In this document: in pieces, positions 26,792 through 35,788 of the stretch
How the letters are laid out: the number at the start of each line of letters is the position of its first letter
How positions within the stretch are numbered: the first letter of the stretch is position 1
Assembly: GCA_020632295.1 (NCBI GenBank)
Contig: JACKFU010000001.1
Location: 372,001 to 436,000, forward strand
Source: Candidatus Peribacteria bacterium
GTDB lineage: Bacteria; Patescibacteriota; Gracilibacteria; Peribacterales; Peribacteraceae
DNA length: 64,000 bases
Direction of reading: 5' to 3'
Program-made: the position numbers and the translations under genes
Notes under the pieces: generated by a model
Seen by the model: only the letters and a program-made list of their open reading frames with translations
Told to the model about the DNA's origin: nothing
Databases searched by the model: none

Positions 26792-27727
26792 ATGAAAATT
26801 CTTGTTACTGGTTCAGCGGCCTACGACATTCTTCTTGGCTACGATGGTTCGTTTCAAGGCAGTTTGCGCACATCGTCAGAGTCGATAACGGCGATCTACC
26901 TCACGTCGCACTTTGCCAGACATCATGGTGGCACAGCTGCCAATATTGCTTGGGGACTTAATCTTCTTGGGACAGATCCATTAATGGTAGCGACGGTTGG
27001 GAGAGATGGGGAAGAGTATAAAGAGCTGCTGCAGAGTAGGGGTATTGATACTACTCACGTTGAGAAGATTGATACTGAGGTTACGTCAACAGCGATGATT
27101 GGAACAGATAGTGACGGGAACCAAGTTGGGTTCTTTCATGCAGGAGCAGACACCAGAGGAACCTGGCCTGACCTAGCAGATGACAGGGAAGATATTGCCT
27201 ATGCCATTATCAGTCCGCGAGAAGAATCAGTCATGCTTAAGGCAGTAGAGTACTGTAAGACGTTTTCAGTTCCGTACTTCTTCGATCCGGGTCAGCGTAT
27301 CTCTTCGATGAATAGTGATGACATGAAGCGCTGTATCGAAGGATCGTTCGGGCTCATTGCCAATGAGTACGAGTGGGAAGTTATTAAAGAACGTCTGGGA
27401 TATACGCCAACTTCTGTTCTCGAAGATACGATGCACCTCATTGTGACGCGCGGAGAACATGGCGTCTCACACTTTGATGCCGGTGGCACGCAGAGCATTG
27501 GTGGATGCAAAGCAGATAGAGTGGTTAATCCAACTGGAGCTGGCGATGCCTTCCGTGCAGGACTCTTGCATGGACTTGCAAGCAAGATGACCATCGAAGA
27601 GAGTCTAAAAATTGGAAACGCGATGGGGTCGTTTGCTGTTGAGATTGAAGGAACACTGCTCAATACTCTTGATAAAGATGCAGTGTGGCAGCGTGCTGGA
27701 GAAGCCTATAAAAAAGCTAAAAGCTAA
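26792..27727 (+). CDS. PfkB-family carbohydrate/nucleoside kinase, probably adenosine kinase
   Basis: 311 aa. The PfkB N-terminal GGTAANIAWGLNLLG motif and the C-terminal catalytic motif NPTGAGDAFRAGLLHGL (Asp base and anion hole) are clear. It is directly upstream of S-adenosylhomocysteine hydrolase with only a short repeat between. Removing adenosine by phosphorylation would pull that reversible reaction forward, so adenosine kinase is the best guess. Ribokinase-like activity cannot be excluded. Confidence 0.75.
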   Translation: MKILVTGSAAYDILLGYDGSFQGSLRTSSESITAIYLTSHFARHHGGTAANIAWGLNLLGTDPLMVATVGRDGEEYKELLQSRGIDTTHVEKIDTEVTSTAMIGTDSDGNQVGFFHAGADTRGTWPDLADDREDIAYAIISPREESVMLKAVEYCKTFSVPYFFDPGQRISSMNSDDMKRCIEGSFGLIANEYEWEVIKERLGYTPTSVLEDTMHLIVTRGEHGVSHFDAGGTQSIGGCKADRVVNPTGAGDAFRAGLLHGLASKMTIEESLKIGNAMGSFAVEIEGTLLNTLDKDAVWQRAGEAYKKAKS

Positions 27728-27786
27728 AAGCTGAAAGCTAAAAGAGGAAAGAGACTTCTTTTCTTTCATCTTTCCGCTTTCCTCTT
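27714..27786. repeat. AAAGCTAAAAGCTGAAAG / GGAAAGAG-type repeat
   Basis: Purine-rich direct copies (AAAAGCTAAAAGCTGAAAGC, then AAGAGGAAAGAG) are followed by their pyrimidine complement (CTTTCATCTTTCC, CTTTCCTCTTT). This gives an imperfect long hairpin that spans the end of the kinase gene and the gap to ahcY. It might act as a weak terminator, but there is no closing T-run. Confidence 0.5.
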
Positions 27787-27798
27787 TACACTTTGGCC

Positions 27799-29145
27799 AT
27801 GTCACAACTCCCTTACAAAGTTCTTGATTGTTCCCCAGAGGAATTTGAGCGCCTTGCTGCGTTCGGTCGCAAAGAGATAACGCTTGCAGAAAATGAAATG
27901 CCCGGACTCATGGCACTGCGTGAAAAGTACGGTGCATCCAAGCCGCTTGTTGGTGCACGTATCGCAGGCTGTCTGCACATGACCATTCAGACAGCTGTGC
28001 TCATTGAGACACTTGCTGAACTTGGCGCGGAGGTTAGTTGGAGCAGCTGTAACATTTTCAGTACGCAAGATCATGCTGCTTGTGCCATAGCAAAGGCGGG
28101 GTTCCCGGTGTTTGCCTGGAAGGGGCTTACTGACGAAGAGTTCGATTGGTGCATTGAGCAGACACTTACGGCGTTTGACGGTGACAAGCCGCTCAATATG
28201 ATTCTCGATGATGGCGGAGACTTAACCGCAATGGTGCATGAGAAGTTCCCTGAGCTTCTTAAGGACATTAAGGGCTTAAGTGAGGAGACAACAGCGGGCA
28301 TCCATCGCTTGGAAGTATTAAGTCACAAAGGTGGTTTGCAAGTACCTGCCATTAATGTGAATGACTCTGCAACAAAGAGTAAGTTCGATAACCTCTATGG
28401 TTGTCGTGAATCACTTGCCGATGGCATCAAACGCGCAACGGATATTATGCTTGCGGGCAAAGTTGCTGTGGTGTGTGGGTACGGAGATGTGGGTAAAGGC
28501 TGTGCACACAGTTTGCAGCGCTACGGCTGTCGTGTTCTTGTGACGGAAATCGACCCCATCAATGCATTACAAGCTGCTATGGAAGGGTTTGAGGTGACGA
28601 CCATGGAAGATGCATGCAAAGAGGGGAATTTGTTTGTGACAACGACTGGGAATAAAGACATCATCAAAGGCGAGCACATGGTGCAGATGGCAGAAGATGC
28701 TATTGTCTGTAATATTGGTCACTTTGATATTGAGATTGACGTCGCCTGGCTCGACAGTGAGGTTGCTGCAGGCCGCGCAATGCGTATAGAGATTAAGAGT
28801 GAAAAAGAAGGTGCGGTGGATCGTTACACATTTAAAGACAGTGGCAGATCTCTCTTACTTCTTGCCAAAGGTCGCCTTGTGAACCTTGGTTGTGCAACAG
28901 GCCACCCGAGCTTTGTGATGAGTACGTCATTTACCAACCAAGTTCTTGCGCAAATAGAACTCTGGCAACATGGGGAGAACTATACGGTTGGCGTGTATCG
29001 TTTGCCAAAGAAGCTCGATGAAGAGGTAGCGAGATTGCATCTTGAAAAACTTGGTGTGAAGCTCACGCGGCTGACGCAAGAGCAGGCGGAGTACATGGGC
29101 GTTCCTGTCGATGGGCCGTATAAACCGGAGCACTATCGATATTAG
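27799..29145 (+). CDS. ahcY: S-adenosyl-L-homocysteine hydrolase
   Basis: 448 aa, standard length. [21 protein letters not shown], the substrate segment [16 protein letters not shown], the NAD loop [31 protein letters not shown] and the C-terminal [11 protein letters not shown] are all diagnostic. It recycles S-adenosylhomocysteine left by the methyltransferases (two sit in this window). TACACT (27787-27792) is exactly six bases before ATG 27799, a leaderless start. Confidence 0.96.
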   Translation: MSQLPYKVLDCSPEEFERLAAFGRKEITLAENEMPGLMALREKYGASKPLVGARIAGCLHMTIQTAVLIETLAELGAEVSWSSCNIFSTQDHAACAIAKAGFPVFAWKGLTDEEFDWCIEQTLTAFDGDKPLNMILDDGGDLTAMVHEKFPELLKDIKGLSEETTAGIHRLEVLSHKGGLQVPAINVNDSATKSKFDNLYGCRESLADGIKRATDIMLAGKVAVVCGYGDVGKGCAHSLQRYGCRVLVTEIDPINALQAAMEGFEVTTMEDACKEGNLFVTTTGNKDIIKGEHMVQMAEDAIVCNIGHFDIEIDVAWLDSEVAAGRAMRIEIKSEKEGAVDRYTFKDSGRSLLLLAKGRLVNLGCATGHPSFVMSTSFTNQVLAQIELWQHGENYTVGVYRLPKKLDEEVARLHLEKLGVKLTRLTQEQAEYMGVPVDGPYKPEHYRY

Positions 29146-29150
29146 TAGTA

Positions 29151-29178
29151 TTGACGAATATGAAATTTCGAGTATAGT
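29151..29178 (+). promoter_or_regulatory. strong sigma70-type promoter for the 54-aa gene
   Basis: TTGACG (29151-29156), a 16-bp spacer, then TATAGT (29173-29178). Unlike most promoters in the window, it is followed by a leader of about 130 nt. The -10 lies in a small inverted repeat, AGTATAG tgc CTATACT. Confidence 0.6.
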
Positions 29179-29184
29179 GCCTAT

Positions 29185-29317
29185 ACTTTTTTGCCGATCT
29201 TTCAAAATCGTTGTATTTGCAGATTGAAACCTGCTTTGTTTCTCATGAGGAAATGAGGAACCACATGCATATGTGTCATTTGAGAAGTAGGAATCTCATC
29301 TTTTAGGAGGAAGTCTC
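29185..29317 (+). promoter_or_regulatory. structured leader of the 54-aa gene
   Basis: The untranslated leader can fold into several small hairpins: CTCAT...ATGAG, CACAT gcat ATGTG (29261-29274 area) and GAGA...TCTC. It ends with a consensus Shine-Dalgarno AGGAGG (29305-29310), seven bases before ATG 29318. The only long leader in the window, so it may be a cis-regulatory RNA. No known riboswitch motif recognised. Confidence 0.4.
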
Positions 29318-29482
29318 ATGACTTCAAAGAGACAGAAGAGGATCAATGCGATAGCCCTAAGTTTACAGGAGCGGGGTATTAACCCCACTCCAAAACGCAT
29401 TCGGCAAGCGTTGCATGCGAAGAAAGCTAGTTCGCGACAGCCAAGTCACGCAGCTGCCAGCGTGCGTCCGCGACCCTCTTAA
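29318..29482 (+). CDS. 54-aa basic protein with HTH-like N-terminus
   Basis: ATG 29318 follows AGGAGG by seven bases, the best Shine-Dalgarno in the window. The 54-residue product is very basic. Its first half, KRINAIALSLQERGINPTPKRIR, has the spacing of a KfrA-like or winged helix-turn-helix segment (helix, Gly-x-x-x-Thr turn, Arg-rich recognition helix). The tail is Ser/Ala/Arg/Pro-rich and looks disordered. A small DNA- or RNA-binding protein is likely. No family recognised with certainty. Confidence 0.65.
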   Translation: MTSKRQKRINAIALSLQERGINPTPKRIRQALHAKKASSRQPSHAAASVRPRPS

Positions 29483-29499
29483 CTTCTCTCTCCATCTTT

Positions 29500-29533
29500 A
29501 TCATCGAGCTTGTATCTCTACAGGCTCGATGAT
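29500..29533. other. 10-bp hairpin downstream of the 54-aa gene
   Basis: ATCATCGAGC (29500-29509) pairs perfectly with GCTCGATGAT (29524-29533) across a 14-nt loop. It lacks a T-run. It may be an mRNA-stabilising or weak terminator hairpin at the end of the small gene. Confidence 0.45.
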
Positions 29534-29569
29534 TATCCAAAGTAGGTTTCTGTTTGCTACACTGAGCTT

Positions 29570-30520
29570 GTGCCAAATAACCAGGCAATCGCCGGAAAGC
29601 TTCGTCAGATTGCAGCACTTCTGCAGGAGCAGAACGTGCAGTTTAAACCTGCGGCGTATAGACGAGCGGCACAGGTGATTGAAGAACTTCCCAAGGATGT
29701 TTCGACGTACGGTGACGAAAAGGAACTGAAGAAACTTCCAGGTATCGGTGAGGCGATTGCTGGGAAAATCATCGAGTACGTAGAAACCGGAGAGATCAGT
29801 TTCCTGACAAAGCTCCAGGCAGAGCAGGGAGGAATATCCGCAGATCTTATGGATATTGAGGGTCTTGGACCTAAACGTGTGCGGCAACTGCAGAAAGAGC
29901 TTGGCATCACCTCTGTTGCACAGCTTATGGATGCTGCGGAGCGGGGAAAGCTTCGTGTGCTTGATCTTTGGGATGAGATTCTTGAAAAGAAAGTACTGGA
30001 GAATGCAAAGAAGGTTGGAGAGCGGACACATCGGTTTCCGAGAGAAGAAGTGAAGGATGATGTCGAGCTTCTTCTTACTACGGTACAGAAGGTGCAGAAG
30101 GTACAGAGGTGTGCTGTTGCTGGTTCGTATCGTCGTGAGAAAGAAACCGTTGGGGATATTGATATTCTGTTGGTAACAACAGATCCATCCTCAGTATCTG
30201 ATGCTATTGCGGCACTTCCCATTGTGCGTGACATCGTTGCACATGGGGAAAAGAAGATAAGCTTCGATTTACATAATGGTCTTCGGGTTGATGTGCGTCT
30301 TGTTAAAGCCAATCAGTGGGGGGCGGCGCTCATGTACTTTACAGGTTCCAAAGAGCACAACATTGCCGTGCGAAAAGTCGCTATCAAGAAAGGTTGGAAG
30401 CTTAACGAGTATGGCTTGTTTAATGGTGATGCTGTTGTTGCCTCGAAAGAGGAGCAGGATATCTACGATGCACTGGAACTCAAGTGGTATGAGCCGAGGG
30501 AACGCACAGGCTCACTGTAA
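29570..30520 (+). CDS. polX: family X DNA polymerase without PHP domain
   Basis: 316 aa. The N-terminal helix-hairpin-helix repeats include LPGIGEAIAGKIIEYVE and IEGLGPKRVRQL. The nucleotidyltransferase core has VAGSYRRxxxxVGDIDILLV-type GSYRREKETVGDIDILLV with two metal-binding Asp, and the third Asp is in LRVDVRLV. YFTGSKEHNIAVR follows. Most bacterial PolX proteins are about 570 aa with a C-terminal PHP exonuclease domain, which is missing here. Role: gap filling in base-excision repair. The start is GTG 29570 with TACACT (29558-29563) six bases upstream. Residues VQKVQKVQR come from a short repeat. Confidence 0.9.
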   Translation: MPNNQAIAGKLRQIAALLQEQNVQFKPAAYRRAAQVIEELPKDVSTYGDEKELKKLPGIGEAIAGKIIEYVETGEISFLTKLQAEQGGISADLMDIEGLGPKRVRQLQKELGITSVAQLMDAAERGKLRVLDLWDEILEKKVLENAKKVGERTHRFPREEVKDDVELLLTTVQKVQKVQRCAVAGSYRREKETVGDIDILLVTTDPSSVSDAIAALPIVRDIVAHGEKKISFDLHNGLRVDVRLVKANQWGAALMYFTGSKEHNIAVRKVAIKKGWKLNEYGLFNGDAVVASKEEQDIYDALELKWYEPRERTGSL

Positions 30521-30530
30521 CGAAGCAAAA

Positions 30531-30620
30531 TGGCGGAGGGACAGGGATTCGAACCCTGGAAGGGGGGAGCCCCTTACACGCACTCCAAGCGTGCGCCATC
30601 GACCACTCGGCCATCCCTCC
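30531..30620 (-). tRNA. tRNA-Ser(GGA)
   Basis: 90 nt. Acceptor stem GGAGGGA/TCCCTCC with discriminator G and encoded CCA. The anticodon loop TTGGAGT gives anticodon GGA. A long variable arm typical of class II serine tRNA and the T loop TTCGAAT are present. TAGGCT lies six bases before the 5' end. Confidence 0.95.
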
Positions 30621-30643
30621 ATAAAAAGCCTACGTACTCTAAC

Positions 30644-30683
30644 AAAAAAAAGCGGGTGAGGAATGCTCCTGACCCACTTTTTT
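30644..30683. terminator. bidirectional rho-independent terminator
   Basis: An A-run, then GGGTnAGGA, loop ATGC, TCCTnACCC, then a T-run. The hairpin has poly-T tails on both strands. On the minus strand it closes the 79-aa gene that ends at 30694. On the plus strand it would stop transcripts coming through polX. Confidence 0.8.
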
Positions 30684-30693
30684 CATGTATTCC

Positions 30694-30933
30694 TTATTTA
30701 CCGGTACTGCAGCTTCCTGAGCAGTGCATCTTGCCGCATTTCATCCACACAGCAGTGTTGATGGCAAGAGCCATAATCGAGAGCGATCCGGTTGTCGAAC
30801 CAAACGTAGCGCCTCCAGTGCTGAAGTGTGCCTTGTAGACGGCGATAAGTGCAGCAATCTCTGCAAGGGTCAGTACGAGCATAACAATTTTACCAACAAT
30901 GGCACAGGGAGTAGCAGAACAACATGCTTTCAT
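30694..30933 (-). CDS. small Cys-rich membrane protein, unknown
   Basis: 79 aa. Two hydrophobic segments (IVGKIVMLVLTLAEIAALIAV and SLSIMALAINTAVW) lie between Cys-rich ends: MKACCSATPC at the N-terminus and KCGKMHCSGSC at the C-terminus. The cysteines could bind a metal or form disulfides. ATG 30933 is chosen because the segment upstream is non-protein-like. The minus-strand promoter is an extended -10, TGGTATACT (30957-30965 area). It is followed by a strong terminator, so it forms a single-gene unit. Confidence 0.6.
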   Translation of the reverse strand: MKACCSATPCAIVGKIVMLVLTLAEIAALIAVYKAHFSTGGATFGSTTGSLSIMALAINTAVWMKCGKMHCSGSCSTGK

Positions 30934-30990
30934 AGAAGAAGGGGGAAAATACGCTGCTAGTATACCATAAGTGCTATACACTGTTGCCAA
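30934..30990. promoter_or_regulatory. divergent promoters, 79-aa gene / pheT
   Basis: Plus: TACACT (30977-30982) eight bases before pheT ATG 30991. Minus: TATACT with an upstream TG (extended -10), leaving a leader of about 25 nt that is pyrimidine-rich and without a Shine-Dalgarno. Confidence 0.45.
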
Positions 30991-33336
30991 ATGAAGATTT
31001 CTTTGGACCTTCTTGGCGATTACATCGAGTTTATCGAAACCGATCCGCAGAAGATTGCGGATGCTATTACTGCGCATACAGCAGAAGTGGATGAAGTTGA
31101 AGTGCAGGGTGCTCTGCTTACGCACTGTTGCGTTGGTAAGGTGCTTTCTGTCGAGAAGCATCCAAATGCAGATAAGCTAAAACTTTGTGAGGTACTCACT
31201 GATAAGGGGGCAAAGCATGTTGTGTGTGGCGGTACCAACTTACGTACGGGTATGCGCGTTGCCTTTGCACACATTGGCGCAACAGTGAAGTGGCATGGGG
31301 AGGAAATGATGACACTGGAGCCAGTGAAAATTCGTGGAGAGCAGAGTGAGGGAATGATATGTGCTGCAGAGGAACTGGGTATTGAGTCTTTGTTTCCGCA
31401 GTGCACAGGCCATGACATTGTCGATATGGGTGACTCAGATGCTGATATTGGAAAACCGCTAAAAGAAGTTCTCGGATTAAACGACGTTATTTTGCATATT
31501 GATAATCATGCGATTACGAATCGTGCAGATCTCTTCTCGCATATTGGGTTTGCCTTTGAATGCACGGCAATAGGGATAGCCAAGTGGAAACCCGACTCCG
31601 CCAAGGCTATGTCGGGTGAAAAAATGCCAGACTTTCCAGATACACCTTTGCCATTTGCATTCCGCGTTACAGCAAAAGATGCGATCTCTCGCTACTGCTC
31701 GTGTCTTCTTTCTATCGATAGCCTTGGAGAGACACCGGAGTTTATGAGGCGGCGGCTTGCGGCTGTCGGTATTCGGAGTATCAGTTTGCCCATTGATATT
31801 ACAAACTATGTCATGATTGAAATGGGGGTCCCCATGCACAGCTTTGATGCAGACGATATTCAAGGTGATTTTATTGCGCGTATCGCCAAAGAGGGGGAGC
31901 CACTTCAAACGCTTGATGGCAAGGAGTGGAAGCTCCCTGAGGGGGCACTTGTCTTTACGGATGAAAAAGGGAATTTCGATCTTGTTGGCATTATGGGCGG
32001 ACTGCGCAGTTCGACAAAGGAAGACACGAAACAGATCTACTTACATGCTCTTAGCTTAGACCCTGTGCGTATTCGCAATACTATATTAGCTACCGGACAT
32101 CGTACGGATGCAGCAACAATCTACGAAAAAGGCGTACCACATATTGCAACAGAGCTTGGGTTTTACCGCGCACTCGAGCTCTTTTTACAGTATGTTCCTG
32201 GTGCCAAGATTATTTCTGCACCGGAGGTCAGCGGTGATAACGGAACGGCAACACCTATTACCGTTTCTCTCGTATATCTTCGTTCCATGCTTGGAATAGA
32301 TATTACGCCAAAGGAGACGGAGACAATGTTAAGCAACCTCGGATTCGCTGTCGAAGGTAAAGGGGATGACATTATCGTTACACCGCCACTGCACCGACTT
32401 GGTGATATTTCTGGTAAACACGATATTCTTGAAGAGGTTGGTCGTATCTATGGCTATAACAAGATTGAGGCTATTCTTCCGCAGGCATCTATCGCACCAC
32501 CGAAGAGAGATTTTCGCATTCATCATTTGCGTGATTCCTTAAAAGAGTCGCAGTACATGGAGCTGTTGCCTCTTTCTCTTATTGGGCCAGATCTCCTGAA
32601 GAAGGCTAAGATTGATAGCGATCAATGTACGAAGCTCCGCAACGCTCTTGGCAAGGAAACAAGTCTAATGACACCGAGCACAGTGCCGGCTCTTCTGGAA
32701 CATGCGGAGCGCAATATGCTTCGTGTGGATGACATTCTGAAAACGTTTTTTATTTCCACAGTGTTTGCCGAGAATGCAGATAGCCATAAAGAACTTGGCA
32801 TGCTTGTTGCTTGCCGTAGTGCCGCAGACCTTTTGCATGACCCCTTCCTCATTGCAAAGCGCGATCTGCAGACAGTACTCAGGGCTACTGGCTATGCATT
32901 ATCTGTCGACGCTAGTGGTGGGCGTTGCGCCTCTCTTGTTATTGATGGTAAGTCGGTTGGAACGCTTTGTGAAGTGCATCCCGATGTCTGTAAGGCATTT
33001 GATCTTCCAGCTCGAGCTGCGGTTGCCACAGTGAACCTTTCTGCAGTTCTTCATAACGGTGCTGCAACGACGGTGTTTGCCAGCCTCTCGCAACATCCGG
33101 CTGTGCAGTACGATCTTACAGTAGCTATGGATCACGGTACGAGTGCAGGGGAGTTGCTTCGAAAGATTGCAGAAACCTCTAAGCTGCTTGAGTCTGTTGA
33201 AGTGACAGATCTTTACGGCAATGATAGTGGTGCATATAAGCTTACATTACGCTGCACATATCGTGCACCAGATCGCACACTGACAGAACAGGAAGCAAAG
33301 AAGGAGTTTGCTGCAGTGGAGAAGTTGGTGGGTTAG
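30991..33336 (+). CDS. pheT: phenylalanyl-tRNA synthetase beta chain
   Basis: 781 aa, normal length. The N-terminal tRNA-binding OB domain has CCVGKVLSVEKHPNADKLKLCEV. B3/B4 editing and B5 domains follow (LPIDITNYVMIEMGVPMHSFDADDI; ISGKHDILEEVGRIYGYNKI). The C-terminal anticodon-binding ferredoxin-like domain ends with YRAPDRTLTEQEAKKEF. It pairs with PheS to charge tRNA-Phe. pheS is not adjacent, unlike in most bacteria. The leaderless start is indicated by TACACT eight bases upstream. Confidence 0.95.
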   Translation: MKISLDLLGDYIEFIETDPQKIADAITAHTAEVDEVEVQGALLTHCCVGKVLSVEKHPNADKLKLCEVLTDKGAKHVVCGGTNLRTGMRVAFAHIGATVKWHGEEMMTLEPVKIRGEQSEGMICAAEELGIESLFPQCTGHDIVDMGDSDADIGKPLKEVLGLNDVILHIDNHAITNRADLFSHIGFAFECTAIGIAKWKPDSAKAMSGEKMPDFPDTPLPFAFRVTAKDAISRYCSCLLSIDSLGETPEFMRRRLAAVGIRSISLPIDITNYVMIEMGVPMHSFDADDIQGDFIARIAKEGEPLQTLDGKEWKLPEGALVFTDEKGNFDLVGIMGGLRSSTKEDTKQIYLHALSLDPVRIRNTILATGHRTDAATIYEKGVPHIATELGFYRALELFLQYVPGAKIISAPEVSGDNGTATPITVSLVYLRSMLGIDITPKETETMLSNLGFAVEGKGDDIIVTPPLHRLGDISGKHDILEEVGRIYGYNKIEAILPQASIAPPKRDFRIHHLRDSLKESQYMELLPLSLIGPDLLKKAKIDSDQCTKLRNALGKETSLMTPSTVPALLEHAERNMLRVDDILKTFFISTVFAENADSHKELGMLVACRSAADLLHDPFLIAKRDLQTVLRATGYALSVDASGGRCASLVIDGKSVGTLCEVHPDVCKAFDLPARAAVATVNLSAVLHNGAATTVFASLSQHPAVQYDLTVAMDHGTSAGELLRKIAETSKLLESVEVTDLYGNDSGAYKLTLRCTYRAPDRTLTEQEAKKEFAAVEKLVG

Positions 33337-33355
33337 GGTGTATACTGCCATGTCC

Positions 33356-33916
33356 ATGCGACCAACACTCTCAACAACTGGTGGCGACAAGGGGAAGACA
33401 TCACTCTACGGAGGGGATCGTGTTTCGAAAGCAAGCTATCGATTACATGCTGTTGGGACTATCGATGAGCTCAATGCAGTACTTGGTCTTGTCCTTGCGG
33501 AGCCAGATGTCCCACCTGCGTTGCATGAGCAGTTGCACCAGGTACAAAAAGATCTCTTCTGCCTTGGTGCAGATCTGGCTACCCCGTACCAGTTGCTACG
33601 CTCTAAAAGCATTGTAAGAATTACTGAAACTGATACGCAGCGTATAGAGCAGTGGGGACATCTGCTTGAGCAGAGCCTTCCCGTGATGAAGAAGTTCATT
33701 CTTCCGGGTGGGTGCCGTGCGGGGGCACTGCTCCACCAAGCGCGGACAATTTGTAGGAGAGCAGAGCGTTGGATGGTGCATCTCAATGAGGAAGAGCCGA
33801 TAAATGATCAGTCTCTTATCTACGTGAATCGTCTCAGTGATTATCTCTTCTTGCTTTCTCGTACAACCAATAAGGCACTGAATTATGCGGAGGCAGAGTG
33901 GTTACCCAGACACTAG
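33356..33916 (+). CDS. PduO-type ATP:cob(I)alamin adenosyltransferase
   Basis: About 186 aa. The N-terminal TTGGDKGKTSLYGG-type motif (STTGGDKGKTSLYGGDR) is the ATP-binding signature of PduO transferases. GTIDELNAVLGL and LPGGCRAGALLHQARTICRRAER are also family hallmarks. It adenosylates cob(I)alamin, implying B12 use or salvage. ATG 33356 is nine bases after TATACT (33341-33346); ATG 33350 is also possible. The 3' end overlaps the convergent membrane gene. Confidence 0.88.
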   Translation: MRPTLSTTGGDKGKTSLYGGDRVSKASYRLHAVGTIDELNAVLGLVLAEPDVPPALHEQLHQVQKDLFCLGADLATPYQLLRSKSIVRITETDTQRIEQWGHLLEQSLPVMKKFILPGGCRAGALLHQARTICRRAERWMVHLNEEEPINDQSLIYVNRLSDYLFLLSRTTNKALNYAEAEWLPRH

Positions 33917-34207
33917 AGAGAGTGCAGGCCAAAAATTCAGTACCAGAAGCGTTGAGAAAATGGCAACAGCGGGAATACCAATGGTATAAAACAGCGCACG
34001 CGATTCTCGATCTTTTGGTTTTACACTCAAGTACAGGCTACTTGCTCCGTACAGTAGTCCGACGAATGCCAGTGGCAAATCTGCAACTTTCAGCCACCAT
34101 CCTCCGATAGGGGTCATCTGGTTCACCATCAGGAGGTACGCAAGAAAAAAAGACCCTCCGAGGAGGTAGAAGAGAAAACCAGAAAGCTGCTTGAGATAGT
34201 TCACCAT
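33902..34207 (-). CDS. small membrane protein, unknown
   Basis: About 101 aa with three hydrophobic helices and a short basic loop (SVKPKDRESR). No family recognised. It follows rpmH on the same strand, where rnpA normally sits, but it does not look like RnpA. The TTAGAGTGT tandem repeat lies right before its ATG. Confidence 0.55.
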   Translation of the reverse strand: MVNYLKQLSGFLFYLLGGSFFLAYLLMVNQMTPIGGWWLKVADLPLAFVGLLYGASSLYLSVKPKDRESRALFYTIGIPAVAIFSTLLVLNFWPALSLVSG

Positions 34208-34237
34208 CCCTAACACTCTAACACTCTAACCCTCTAA
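34208..34237. repeat. TTAGAGTGT short tandem repeat
   Basis: Copies of CACTCTAA on the plus strand (TTAGAGTG on the minus strand) fill the gap between rpmH and the membrane protein gene. Same word as at 22940 and 47804. Confidence 0.6.
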
Positions 34238-34241
34238 GAAT

Positions 34242-34385
34242 CTACTTTCCTTTCTTCTGCACCGTCAGGCGCTTACGTCCTTGCGTACGGCGGCGAGAAA
34301 GCACCTTACGGCCATTCTTTGTTGCCATACGAGCACGGAAACCGTGCTTTCGAAGTCGCCTGCGCCATTTGAGTTTACCAAGCAT
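34242..34385 (-). CDS. rpmH: 50S ribosomal protein bL34
   Basis: 47 aa. [22 protein letters not shown] and GRKRLTV are diagnostic of bL34. ATG 34385 gives the family length. Promoter: TTGACC, a 17-bp spacer, TACCCT, nine bases before ATG, so the mRNA has almost no leader. No rnpA follows, in contrast to the usual rpmH-rnpA pair. The ORF is easily missed because a longer overlapping frame extends upstream. Confidence 0.95.
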   Translation of the reverse strand: MLGKLKWRRRLRKHGFRARMATKNGRKVLSRRRTQGRKRLTVQKKGK

Positions 34386-34484
34386 TGCCGAGACAGGGTA
34401 AGTGCGGTTTTGGCTTTGGTCAAGTAAAGGACACAAAAAAACCTGTTCTCCAGCACACTGTTCCCCTATGATGGGTCGGAATTT

Positions 34485-35747
34485 ATGCAATATACTATTC
34501 AAAACCTCTCTTCTGGCCTTCCGGTTCTTACCGCATCTACCGATGGAACGGCTTCTGTAACCGCTATGGTGTTTGCTGGAGCAGGCTCTCGTTACGAGAC
34601 AGAGAGTGAGCGTGGCATCAGCCACTTTTTGGAGCATATGTTCTTTAAGGGTGGAAATCGGTATAAAAATACTAAAGAAGTGAGCATGGCTATCGATGCT
34701 GTTGGTGGTGAGTTCAATGCATTTACAGGGAAAGAGTACGCAGGATACTACGTGAAAGTCGCTGCAGAGCACGTCAACTTGGGTTGTGATGTTCTGGGTG
34801 ACATGCTCTGTAATGCGAGTTTTCCACAGGAAGAAATCGAAAAAGAACGCGGTGTGATTATTGAAGAAGATCGGATGTATCAAGATACCCCAATGTACAG
34901 AGCAGGCTGGGATTTTGAAGAACTCATGTTTGGTAGTGCTCCGCTTGGATGGGATACCATTGGTACACATGCAGTTATCAACTCGGTGCAGCAGGCAGAT
35001 TTTCAGAAGCACAAAGATCTCTTGTATACACCGGATAACTTAGTGATTGCCTTTGCAGGGAACATCAAAGATACGCAAGCGCTAGAACTTGCTGACACAT
35101 ACTTCGGTTCTATGAGTGGTACCAAAGGTCGTGAGTTTGCCCCTCTGTCGCACTATGGTTCCGAGAAGGTCTACCTTCGTACAAAGAAGACAGAGCAGTC
35201 TCACCTTGTTATCGGTGTACCAGGTGTTAGCTCTCAGCACGAACATCACTTTGCTCATAAGTTGCTTGCTGTCATTCTTGGTGGAAATATGAGCAGTCGC
35301 ATGTTCTTGAATATTCGTGAGGCGAAAGGTATGTGCTACTACATCGATACTGATACGGATAGCTATCTCGATGCAGGAAGCCTTAGTACTCGTGCGGGAA
35401 TCGATCAGTCTCGTCTCGATGAGGCGATTAAGCTTATTATCAACGAGTATGACAAGGTGGTAGAAGGTGGTGTCGAGCAGGATGAGGTGGAGCGTGCAAA
35501 GTCCTATCTGAAGGGGTCGATTATTCTCTCTCTGGAAGATAGTGAAGAACTGGCACATTTCTATGGAAAACAGCAACTTCTGTACCCGGAGGTTCGTGAT
35601 ATAGATCAGTACATTCGTGCCATAGAAGCAGTCAACAAAGAAGAGATTGATGCCTTAGCAGCATCTCTGCTCACACACGATAATCTTCGACTTGCTGTTA
35701 TTGGCAATACCGATAACAAGGCGGCACTCGAAGGGCTTTTGTCATAA
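34485..35747 (+). CDS. M16-family zinc metallopeptidase
   Basis: 420 aa. The inverted zinc motif HFLEH ([14 protein letters not shown] near residue 50) and the downstream Glu in [19 protein letters not shown] are those of processing-protease-like M16 peptidases. The C-terminal half is the inactive repeat domain, including [22 protein letters not shown]. Related proteins degrade peptides in the cytoplasm. TATGAT lies 12 bases before ATG 34485. Confidence 0.9.
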   Translation: MQYTIQNLSSGLPVLTASTDGTASVTAMVFAGAGSRYETESERGISHFLEHMFFKGGNRYKNTKEVSMAIDAVGGEFNAFTGKEYAGYYVKVAAEHVNLGCDVLGDMLCNASFPQEEIEKERGVIIEEDRMYQDTPMYRAGWDFEELMFGSAPLGWDTIGTHAVINSVQQADFQKHKDLLYTPDNLVIAFAGNIKDTQALELADTYFGSMSGTKGREFAPLSHYGSEKVYLRTKKTEQSHLVIGVPGVSSQHEHHFAHKLLAVILGGNMSSRMFLNIREAKGMCYYIDTDTDSYLDAGSLSTRAGIDQSRLDEAIKLIINEYDKVVEGGVEQDEVERAKSYLKGSIILSLEDSEELAHFYGKQQLLYPEVRDIDQYIRAIEAVNKEEIDALAASLLTHDNLRLAVIGNTDNKAALEGLLS

Positions 35748-35788
35748 TCTTGCTTTACGTCCGTATTTTTTTCCGTACTATGCTCGCA

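Noticed and set aside
34242..35012. 256-aa reading frame upstream of and including bL34
   Set aside because: Only the last 47 codons are protein-like (bL34). The rest is the antisense of the M16 protease gene.
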